Source: Ischnura elegans (taxonomy: Eukaryota; Arthropoda; Insecta; Odonata; Coenagrionidae). From it: 64,000 nt of DNA. Below, in pieces: positions 49,801-61,800 of this stretch (its first letter is position 1; each line of letters begins with the position of its first letter). The notes beneath the pieces were generated by a model. It was not told where the DNA came from, did not search any database, and was given only the letters and a program-made list of their open reading frames with translations. The stretch spans positions 14,464,744 to 14,528,743 of the forward strand of contig NC_060248.1 in assembly GCF_921293095.1 (NCBI RefSeq). Reading direction: 5' to 3'. The position numbers were made by a program, and so were the translations under genes.

Positions 49801-52800
49801 CTTGATATTGAGGGATGGCAAAATAGTGGCTTCGTTTTTACCAAAAAATACGACAGCTCTTATTCAGCCCATGGATCAAGGGATAATTAGAGCATTTAAA
49901 GCCCATTATCGGCGGGAATTGCTCACTAGTGTCATAAATTCAGAACTGCAGGTACAAGAATATCTGAAAACAGTCACCCTGAAGAATATGGCTTATAATA
50001 TTGGATTGGCATGGAAGAAAATAACTTCAGCTACAATCCTAAATTGCTGGTCAAAGTGCGAGTATACAGCGGGCGATAGCATGGAAGACAAAGACGAGTT
50101 TTTGGGTTTCACGGAAGAGGACGCACGTGAAGCTTCAGATGTTCTTTCTATTTGTGAGTGATCTCGAGGCCAGGGTTCGCGAAGACGAGGAAACTCCTGT
50201 ATCTGCTTATAAGAGTGACGAAGAAATTGTGGCTGCAGTCCAGAGCCGCGCAAAAACAGCTGCATCATCGGAAGATGAGAGCGAGAATGAAGAAGACGAA
50301 TGTGAGGTCGAGATGCCAAAAATTGGCCATTTATTACATAATATTAGTGAATTGATGAATTGGTTGGAGGGACAAAGTGATTGCGATAGTATTCATCTGT
50401 TGTACTTGCAAAGCATAAAAAATTACGTGACAAAGAAAAGCCATCAACTATCGCGGCAAAAGAAAATATCCGAGTATTTTAGTAACTCCCGTTAAAGTAG
50501 AGCGTCTAAATCATAAAATAAATATTTTAATAATGTATTACGCAAATAAATTGGCTATAAAAATTACCTTTAAGGGTTTTTTTTATTGCTTCCCACGTAT
50601 TTCCCGTTATAACGCGGTTGTCCGATAACGCGGGTGTAAACTATGTCCCCCTAGACCCACGTTATAACCGAATTTTACTGTAATTACCTATGGCACATGG
50701 TGCTGGGAGGGTACCTCCTTCTCACTCACTGAGCTCTGACACCTGAGTCAAACAAGTTTATTTTAGGTACCTTCAATTTGGAATAAATGAGGCTACACTG
50801 GATTTTTGGAAAAAAAGAGCTTTGGGGAAAAACTAATAATGATGACTACACTTTAGTATACAATATTTGAGCAAACTGAAAATTACCACCAGGGTATAAA
50901 TTATGGCGTACTGGTGAGAAATGAGCTATATATATATTGCTTTTTAAATCTTCGAAATATAAACAACTTTTACTAAGAAATTTAAGACAATTCATATCAT
51001 GTTTAGCCTGCAATCCATCCATTTTGATGAGATGATAATTAAAAGGGATGGGGCATCATGATGTAGAATAACCTAATGTGTGTGTCTAGAAAAGGGTTAC
51101 CTTATCAAGACGAGCCAAGATTTAAGGGTTTTGTCTGCAGCTGAAATTTTTGGACAAACAAAGAAAAATAAAAAATGCCAATAAAAACTAAACAGCAGCA
51201 AATACATACTCCAGTCATAAACTTTCGGCAAGGGAAACAACAACGAGGTAACTACCCAATCACATAGTTCCATAAACAATGGACGTAGCATTCAATATGC
51301 ATGAAAGACATTCACCACAGCCTAAAGGCCTGGTTACACGGTGCATTAACCTGTACGGATTAATGTCTTAATGTATGAACGTGAGAATGAACGGAAAAAT
51401 TCATCGTGTAACCACCCCAAAATGTATAAATGCGTGAACGCATGAACGGAAAATAGAACCTGTTCTAATTTCGTTTATGCATTCGCACAAGTTGAACTCA
51501 TGACAGAGCCACCTGGTGGCAACAAAAACTAAACGCCTCACGTTACAAGAAAATGTGTGAAAACTTGTGCGAACGCATGTGTCATGTAACCGCTCATTCA
51601 TGCTTCTTGTTCACGCAAACGTCCATGAATTCAGACATGCAAACAGACACGCATTCATACATTAACCCTTACAGGTTAATGCACCGTGTAACCAGGCCTT
51701 AAGAGATTGGGTTCTCCTCTACAACAGTTCACAGATGAAAAAAGTGCCAACCTGTGTCGAGGCAAATCCACCAAGGCTATTTTGCTGGGCGATGAGCCAA
51801 TTGGCGATGGGAAGGGCATCACCGAGGAGGCCACGCTCCAAGTACGTGAGCAGGGCGTACGCCGTCATCTCCACATTGGCGGCCCTAGTGGACCACTTGA
51901 TCCAAGGATTCTTGCTCTCGCCAGCCATCACCTCCTTGGCCCACCACTTCTCACTGCCTGCAATCGAGACACGCTCATCAATCAACTCCTTCCTCGTCTC
52001 CATCTCAAATGGATCTATTAGATGGACCGATGAGCAGCCACTCCTGCCCTTTTCACCAAGCAAACACAATCACACAAGCGACTCTGTAACCCACCACCAC
52101 AGAGACAACAATGATTGAACGATTCTCTCACTTCCTTTGTATGCATTTGGTTCAAACAACTGCGATGATATGATCATTTTATTTTGATGAATAGATTAGA
52201 AACATGAAAATGCAGATTAATCCTTCAAATATGAGGAGCGTTGAGAAAATGGCAGTAATTTTAGTTTTTTGAAAAATTATTATTCGTCTATATCAATGTT
52301 GTTGCCTTGCATAGGCAATAGACATGACCTATAACAGCTATGGTGACATAAAAACGAGCAAAAACCAACCCCCAACAGTATCAGAAAGATGAAAATGGGT
52401 CAGAAGAACTTTTTTGCATTCAGGTGGTTGATCTCTCCAGCACTTTAATTTTCCACAGGAGATGATGACCATTTTTTTTTTAAAGCATTCCAGTTTTTCC
52501 ATAAAGTAGAAGTGATTTGAACAAGAGAGCATGAGGAGGACTTTGACCGGAGGAAGAAAACTGAAATGTATCCCAATCTTACAAAACAAAAAAAACGGGA
52601 CATTCAACCATCCTGAATAAGTCAACATGAATCTGAAATCATAAAGGATGGAATGCAAGATGTTTTCTTCGTAATAAAGTACCTTGATTTCATAAAAAAA
52701 AAAACTTTTTGGGAGAAAACTAATATGTAGTGGTGGCTCAATTTGCGAAACAAAATGCTAAGAAACTTTCCACAACTATTTGGTGGATAGAAAGCTTCCT

Positions 52801-55800
52801 AAACCCATAATTGAGGCTACTACTTTGTCAGGCTCTTTCATCCCACAATGGAAAGTTGATCTCATTAAGGGTATAAATTAACGATCAGTGCAACTTGGCG
52901 GCAATGTTTGTGTACCACTGGAATGATACTCTTACAAGCCATCTATTAGAAATGTTAATGCTTCTGAATACAGCTGCAAGAAAATTTGGAACCAATGGGG
53001 GACTCACAATATAATGATATTTGATACGAATGATATTTGTGGACATTTCATATATATGTGAGCATGCTTACCATTAGTTTTTGCCTTAGATTCAAGAAGA
53101 TGGAATGCCGTTTCTTTCACTGGATGTCGTGCCATGTGCAGGGCATATGAACACAATGATATGGCGTATGCATCCTCAACACCATCCAAATTTTTCACAA
53201 TGTAATCAAGAGCCTTGTTGATTGTGTTTTGATGAACAGGTTTTGTAATAGATTTCTGTACATGGTAAGAAAAGGTGAGGTTATAGAATAAGCATCTAAA
53301 TTACCACACAATTGATATTTGGTATGCAATGCAATAAAAGCAAACAAATAATTTTTTCCTTACAGTGCTTCATACAATACAATTTTTTAAACTTCAGACA
53401 AATTCATTTTTACCCAACAGGGTTTAAAATGAGACAATGGACAGAAAAACTAAAAGTTCGACTAACCATTATCATAATTAGCACACATTGGAATGGAATA
53501 AAAAGACTGATATAACAGTCGGTAATAATAGTACCTAAGGGCGAGTTGGTTCTTAAATATTTTCGGTTCTCGGTACTGGTCTAGTTCCCCCATCGGTTCT
53601 CGGCTATCAATACTCAGTTCCATGAATGAACTCTTATTATCTGAATCGATGGCAAATTTAACTGAACAACCACAAGAAGTGAACGAAAATAATTTCACTA
53701 AAAATGTACATAAGCGGGAAAGCTCTGCAAAAAAAACGTATGATTGTCTCCATAATTTTATTTGCCAGGTAAAAAAGTTTAAATAACCTGTTATTAAAGA
53801 CTGAATGATCGACCAATATGCCTCATTACATCAGGCAGCCACTGGTTCTTTCTACAGTTTTTGATTTTAAATTATTCAACATTTTTACCCAATCTGGGTC
53901 TAATCTACTCTTTTTTGACAGAACTATTACCTGCAGTACTGGAAAGCCATTCACTGAAAACAGTAGTGCTCGATGATGATTTTGAAGAGCCACGCGAAAT
54001 ATATGCTTGGAGCACAGCTCTGAGCTGGTTCCAAAGTGTGCACTGACTTTATGCGATCGCTTCTCAATACTGGTTCCACAGGCCAAGGACCGGCAGTACC
54101 CAGAACCGGGTACTGCCGGTCCTTGCAACTGACCCATCTCTAAAAGTAACTTATATTGATTTCCAACAAGAAAACCATAGGAAGAACTTTGGATGGCTCA
54201 AAGAACTCACGTACCTCCAAGAACTCTAAGCAAACAAATTGAAATTGGAAACCAATGGCAGTTATGTCATCAGGCACCCATATCCCAATATGGATTAAAA
54301 ATACATATTTGATAACTCATCAGCTCATTAAATATTGGTTGCTCGTTTGATCGAGAAAAATATTTATGGATCAATATTGGTTATCTAAATGCGTAAGTTG
54401 AAATGAAAGAAGAAAACCTTGCAAGTTCTCCATTGCTTCCCATTTGGAATGAGACCACTATGAATGAGTTTCGTAAAGACAACAATTTGGGAGCTGCATT
54501 GTGTAATCATGTGGCCGCCAGCTGAGCTTTTACAACAGATGCCCTACGCTCATGTATAGATGGTTGTTTTTCACTGGCCAGGACTGTGAAATAATAGTTT
54601 CAACAAACACCCACTGAAACTCTTAATTGTATTACAAATAATAAAGTAGACATTGAAAAGCCATATTCCACTCCTTCCCACCTTCCATAATTGAATTCAG
54701 GCCTTACTGCACTCTTCAATCTTAAAAATACAAATTTCCAAATCTCACTTGTTTATTTAACAGGGTTCCCACTCGAACTACATTATAAAATTCACGGTTT
54801 TTTCCAGGTTTTCACGGTCTAAATTGCGTTAAATTTACAGTTTGTGGATGGGTCATTTTAGGCAGAAATATTGATCATGTAACAATCATCGGCCGCATGT
54901 TAACTAAAAATGTAACAAACGCAACAGATGCCTTGAATGCAAACGCAGCAATGACAGTGCTATCTCTCATGACGTCACCTATCGTTAGCAAAATTCATGT
55001 CCGGTTAAAAGGCTAAGAGTGGGAAAATGAAGAGAGCAGAGTGGCAGGGAAGTGAAGAAGTGCCTGATTTTTTGCCAGGGTTAACGTCTTCCAATCGCAG
55101 GCTTAAGGTCAATGTGCTGTCATGGCACACACGGACCAATTAATAGTTGCGCTTCGAATACACGTGCGCAGGTAAATGCGTGGACATTGCCTGCACGTGA
55201 ATGACCTTGAAACATGATTGAAATATCGTTTTTTTCTTTTGAGCCCTCTATCGTTGTTCTACAATCAAGTTTGAGAGATTTTTAAGGTTTTATGACGAAA
55301 TTCACAGCTTATTCACGGTTTTAAGGTTTTCACGGTTGAGAGGGAACCCCGTTTAACGCCACCATAATGCCACAAATGATTCTCCAAGCAAATATGGAAC
55401 CCCGACCCAAAACCATTACCTGACTTTCGATGAAGGTGAGGAGTGTAAAAGCTGTTAGTGGAAGTGCTTTGGTTGTGTTGCCCTGCACGTCGTCATAGTT
55501 GACAGCCCCAACTTCAGGGAAGCTTCCGTTGGGGGCCTGCATGGTCTTGAGCCACGAGAGAGCATCGTCCACAACCTTTTTACTCCCACTGAGCAGTTTG
55601 AGCTGTCCTCTGGTACCATCCATGAGGACGGAGGCACGTGCAAGATACCTCGCCACAAATGAAGTTAGCCTGAAAAGGAGATTGAATGATGCTTCACCTT
55701 AATGACACAACAATACAGAAACCGTCCTAAAAAATATAATTTTTTCCTCTAATTTTTGTTAAGTATTTACACACACATTTTATAAATTCAGACCTAGATT

Positions 55801-58800
55801 CACACTTTGATCTTGCCTGTGATAACATAAATTTCATTGATCATCTAAGTAGCAAAAAAATCATTCCTAAGACACTAGTTCTCGGCACTTGTTCTCGACT
55901 CCTGTGCCTTCTTTTTTAATGTACTAAATAATCAATAGCTATAGACGATTTTTTTGCCTGAATTGTATTCTTGTCTGCAATGACATCAATTTCATTCATT
56001 TGATTATCAAATTAGCAAAAAAATCATACCAAAGACTCCAGTTCTCGGTTCCCGTTCATCTTGACCCCTGTGAGGTCACACGGGTGGTCAACAATTAAGG
56101 TCAAAAGGGCAAAAAAAGAAGCAAGGCTACCCAGGTGTCAAACCATATACAGCCTCAAGTTATCACAGGGAATGCTAATAATAAACAATTCTCGCATTTC
56201 CCACCAGAAAAGCAATTGAAACTGCACAAAAATTTCATATACACATTCTTATACCACCTTCGGGGTAAATAATTTGCCACAGAAATTTTTTGTAATTCCC
56301 ACAGTCTCGTCCATCAGGTTAGCTATATTAGGTCCAATCCTCTTTCCCTATCAGTTTCAGGCTCCATTTCCAAGCATTGCCGAGCTGTAAGTCTCTCTAT
56401 TAAGGGTGTTTTTTTCAGTGGCCAACATTGAGGCTATGCTCTGCCACAGATGACTTCTCCACTTGAAATAGCATCATATGCACTAAAACTTCTGTGCTCT
56501 TACGGGCAGGTATCAATTGTCTGTCTCACCCCCACCATGTTTTACCTCACTGCACTCATATGAGAAGCAGTATACCCAGCTATTTTAGCTGTAAATTGTT
56601 CTCAACAGTGTCCCAGATGCTCATCAATTTCCCCATTCTCAGTTTTTGAGAACTTCTGATGCTATTCCACATAATTAATCATGCAATCAGGTTGGTATGA
56701 AGGGAGGGAAGGCATTAATTTACAGCGCATCCCAACATTCAACTGTTTCATATAGCAGTACATGCGGACAATACGAACATTTACGATCGCAGTGTTGACT
56801 TTGATCAAGGTGATTTTTTTTAGAGAAACACTGCTTGCTACAGGCTCCTATATCAAGAGAAGAAGAAAGCTGCAGTTCAGCCTTCATTGGAGAGATTTTT
56901 CAAAAAAGTTTGCTAGATGCCATCACACAGCTTTCAATAAAATTAATAAATAAAAGTGCTTCTCTCTCATAGTGTTTTACCATTTTAGTGCTGTTTAATT
57001 CATGCTTGACATTTAAACCTTCAGCAACGATATTGTACAAAATTCCTGAATTCTGTAAGTCTTTTGTCTTTTTAGAATAATATATGAAATATACGCGATC
57101 CCGAGATATGCTGTGACAAGATGCCACCCTCAGAGGAAATCGAGGTGTAAAAATTTTAAGGTATCAAGAGTGAGGGTTCAACAATTGCATTTTGTTATGC
57201 TTCTTGATACGTCTTTTTATTTATAATGGACATTATAAGTGGAATGCCAACTAAAACACCAAGAGGAAGTTTCACTTGGTATCCACACTGAAATTCTTGT
57301 TTTTTTTACTTTTATTTAAATTTTCTGCATATTTTTGAAAGACATTATAATGTTTGGAAGGAAATTTCTTAGCTTTTCTACAAAAACACACTTTATCCTT
57401 CCAAACATTAAATATGGAATTCTACAAAGTAAAGGCCTCAACAATTCAGTACGAAAGACATTATGTAATTTGAGGAATTTTATTAATTTAATATTAAACA
57501 TTAGTAAATTTGAATAAAATCTGTGCAGTAAATAAGGTTTTAGTACGCATATTACGCTCTTTTGGAACGTAACCCCTGATTAGTATGGAACTGAATGGTT
57601 CGACTTTTGAACATGTTTTCAGGAATGCATTATGTGCGAAAGTCAGGGACCGCCTCCAAGTTTAAAAAAAATAGGGAATCATACCACGTGCTTCCCTTTG
57701 GATCCTTGGACCCAAAGGCACTGAAAGAGCCATCCTTTTGGCGGTAGCTCAGCTGCTGCTGATATCCCATTTCAATCAAATCCATGGCTTTCCTCTCCAC
57801 TGCCGTGGTCAACTGCTTCGTATTCTAAAAAACAATAAACTTGTATAAACTCTATGCATAAAAGCAAAAAATCAACACACATTGCTGACCTTGCGGCTGG
57901 CGGTGTAAAGTCCTCCTCGCCTGACAAACCGAAGGTCATGGGTTCGAGTCCCGCCCGGGTAGGTTGCCCCTACCTAGGGCATGGACGTTCTTGCATGTTT
58001 ATTTGTTACATGTTGTGAAAACCCACATGTAAAGGCCAAATAGCACTGTTTTTGGTGGTGTGGAGCCACTCACAGAGGGAAAAAATTGCTAACAAAAGTG
58101 CAAGTGACAACAGAAAATTACGGTACTGAATTTCCAGTTGCATACTCACTAATTAGAGAAAGTATGCAAATGGGCAGCATAGTTAACTCTGGTCAAACCA
58201 TTAACAGGATTAAAATAGCAGTATAAATTAAAGGAGCTTTTGGATTCAGGAGGCTTTACACTGTGTAAATGGTTGAGCAACAAGGCCAAAATGCTGAAGA
58301 ATATATATATTACAACAAGAATGATAATAAAATTGTACAATTTGCAAAATAGACCTCAAAATATGGTGATATCCTGCAGATTAGATTGTTTTCAAGGGCC
58401 AATTCTAATTTTTATGACAATGGCAGGGTCCAGCAATATCTGAATACAGTAAAACCTAACCTTAACGAACTCCCGCTAAACGAAGAACTCCGTTCAACGA
58501 ACAAATGCTATTGGTCCGGCCAATTGCCTATGTAAACACATTAGTGAAAACCCCCGATGAACGAACTCCTCTTTTACGAAAACTCCCGATCAACGAAATG
58601 AAATTTCGGCGCGATCGAGTGAAATTCACCTCCCAATAACCAATTTTTCCGGTTAAATTTTTATTTTCATGTGAATAATTTAATATTCGTAGCGTTGGAG
58701 GGCAAATCAGAGACTTCCACTGAATAAGCCAATCAGAATCGTCATTATTAACCATAACCATAGCCTTCCGTCGTGTGTTTCCGCCGACCCCAACTCGCGG

Positions 58801-61800
58801 CTCGCGGCGAATTGCGAAAAATGTTAATGCTGACTTTCGTAAATAACTCAATGTCCCAATATTTACACGCTCAAAGATATAATATCTAGAGCTATGTACT
58901 TCGAACGCATTCTTTTGACGGTTGTTTAAGATACTATACAGAATTACAACGCGTAAATTCTGAGAAGCATTTTTTTTCACTGGCCGCCATCTTGGATAAC
59001 TTCTTTAAAAATTTAACTAAATTACGGAAGATACAATGTGCGCGCTAGAAGATGAAAGCCAAAATTTGCATCTATTAATTATCTTTAAAAATGACTCAGT
59101 AGTTACTCTTGTTTCATTCACATTGTTTATTTCAACATCATCTAAAAAATAGGAGAAACTTTTGCATTTGCCGCAATCTTGGATAAAAAATATTCGCACT
59201 TAAGACACGAAAGCCAACATTTCCCATTGATCTAGACGTTACTTGAATTGAGTGCTTTATACTAAAGGTCGGTCTCTGTCTGTCGGCGATTGTAGCGATG
59301 TCCTAACGTGATGTGAAGCGGTGTTGATTTTCTCCTGAGAAAAAGGTTTGCGACGCCCGTCAATTGTTGCATGAAGAAGACGACACAGTCTAAACATGCC
59401 ATGTTTAGACTGGGCCAATGGTGATGCCTCACCCCTGTGGTAGCAGCAAAAATCCATGAATGACAGCGGGATTAATTCAGTGGTGGTTGGCGGGAGTTGA
59501 TGCACTCATGGGGAAAGTAGATTTCTTCCTCGATCGCTGCACGGGCCCAAACATAGGACTAACAATAAAAAATGTGCGTGTTATTTTCTTCCCCCCAACT
59601 GCAATAGCTAAGTTGCGACCTCTCAACCGAGGGGTCATTTCTGCGGCAAAGCGGCATTACCGTCGGATTTTAGTGGAGTTTTTGGTTTGTCGAATGGATG
59701 TAAGGGATCGGCGAAATTGAAGAGGACCATTTTGCAGGTAATGCAAGGGCTTTGCAAAGCTTGGAAGCGTGTCGCACCTGTCACCATATTTAGTTATTTT
59801 GCAAAAACCGGGTTTGCAGTCAACAGCATCATTATCGTGACTTATTTTACTTCAAGAACTCCTGCATGAGGCCTTCCAAGCTGTTTTCTTATCGGGAGTT
59901 GTCAATCCGGTTTGCAGTCAACTGCGACCACGCGATGGAGAGTGATGACGAAAGCCGTGAATCCTGGCAGGGTCTCTCAAAAGTCATGAATATTGAAGGG
60001 TCGTTTGATTAGTTCACTAGAGTAGACTCAAATTTAGTTATTCGCGAAGTCATCGAACTGAGGGTTGCAGAATATAATATCTCGAAAACTCATTTTTCAA
60101 AATCGTGACGTATTTTACTTCGAGAACTCCTGCATAGGGCCTTTCAAGATGTTTTCTTATCGGCAGTTGTCTATCCGGAATGCGATGGAAATGATGCTAG
60201 TACAATGAATTATTTACGAAGCCCGCGACCGCAAATATTGCTATGGAGTATTCTGGATTCGACTACTATAAAGAAATGCTGCCACCCACTGAGCTTTAAT
60301 GGGTCGACGAAAGTCGCACTCGCGCCGTTATGGTAGAGCGATCTTAATTTCATGATGAAGCTATAATTGGCGCTGTTACTTTAACTTTATATTAGTAATG
60401 GTCAAATCTATCGAATTCTTAATTTTTCAGTGTAAACTTCGCGAATACATGTACTCTATTTCAAATATTGAGAATAAAGGGATGGCCTCGCACTCACCGC
60501 TACGTTGCATACATTTTTGAAAACCGATGAAAAAGCACGCGAAGTGATTGAATAATACGAACTGAGGCTTCCTAAATGTGGTCTATTGCCCGCGATTTGC
60601 ATTGCAGCTGAAGAAATAAGCACTGTTTTGAAGTATGCGAAGGTAGAATGAAGATAACGCATGCAGACTTGCTTCAATTTCCGTGCCCCTAGGATGTAGC
60701 AACGTGCGTATCACCTCCGGGGAACGAACTCCCGATCAACGAAACGGCAAAATTTCGGTCCCTTGAGTTTCGTTTAAGAGAGGTTTTACTGTATATCTGA
60801 ACATATTTGAATATATCTGAATATATTTTTATCATTTTGGACATAATCTGAACATAGTATCATTGAATCTGGGGAGAAGTCACACACTGTCCAGCATTTC
60901 GCCCATTCTTTCTTCCAGCGGACAGCGGTTTTTTTCAGCTCCAGCTGCGCCACACGCCCAGCTATTTGAGTTCGTCACAATCGTGAGTTAATGCATAATT
61001 GTGATGCAGTGGTGCATTCTGCAGGATAACCACACTCCTGGATGCCTTGCATAGATTTATCAAAATACAAACAAGGTCACGAGGTTACGAAAAATTTTGT
61101 TCGTACATCGAGGACTAACTGCATACAATAAGATATCAACCCTGGATTGCGTCATACCGCATTTGTCTTCTTTCGAGAAAATAAAACGAATGTGTTTGTT
61201 TTTATATATTTGCATTGAATTTAATCTCGTGCATCATACACTTGACTCTGAAGCTATTTCCCAGCATGACTATAAGTATGGGTGATTAAAGAGACAAGAA
61301 ATTTCAACCAACTATGATTTTTTTGACGATTCCTAAAAGAAATATTCACACGAACTTCGTTATTATGAAACTCTGCTTTTTCAGTCCTGTGAACTTTGTA
61401 ATAATGAGAGTCTACTGTACCACATCAGTCAGAATTTCCGTCCCCATGAACAATCTCCCAACAGGAATCTACTGCAGCTACTGCCTTTGTAAATTCACGT
61501 CCTCCAATCCATGACAACCCTTTGCCCATCCTAAAATAATGCAACCCAAAATACATCCATTCAAAAACCCCCATTGCAACAAAGTCACCATTTTCCCAGC
61601 ACTGTTGAATAATGTAAACGCATAAAATTGATACAATTGTTGATCTCGTTATTCTTTCTTTTTCTTTGAAACAATCCAAGGGCGAGGGGCATTGTATTTT
61701 GGGTTGAATTAGACGCTGACCCATGCCACAACTTGGTGGTGCCATTTTTTAAATTGTCATTTGCTATTTTAAGAGTGAGTGATTGTGATAGCAATTCAGT

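Noticed and set aside
57888..57965. Possible tRNA gene (GGTTCGAGTCC B-box)
   Set aside because: No proper acceptor or anticodon stems; shared layout with 23740-23925 marks it as SINE.
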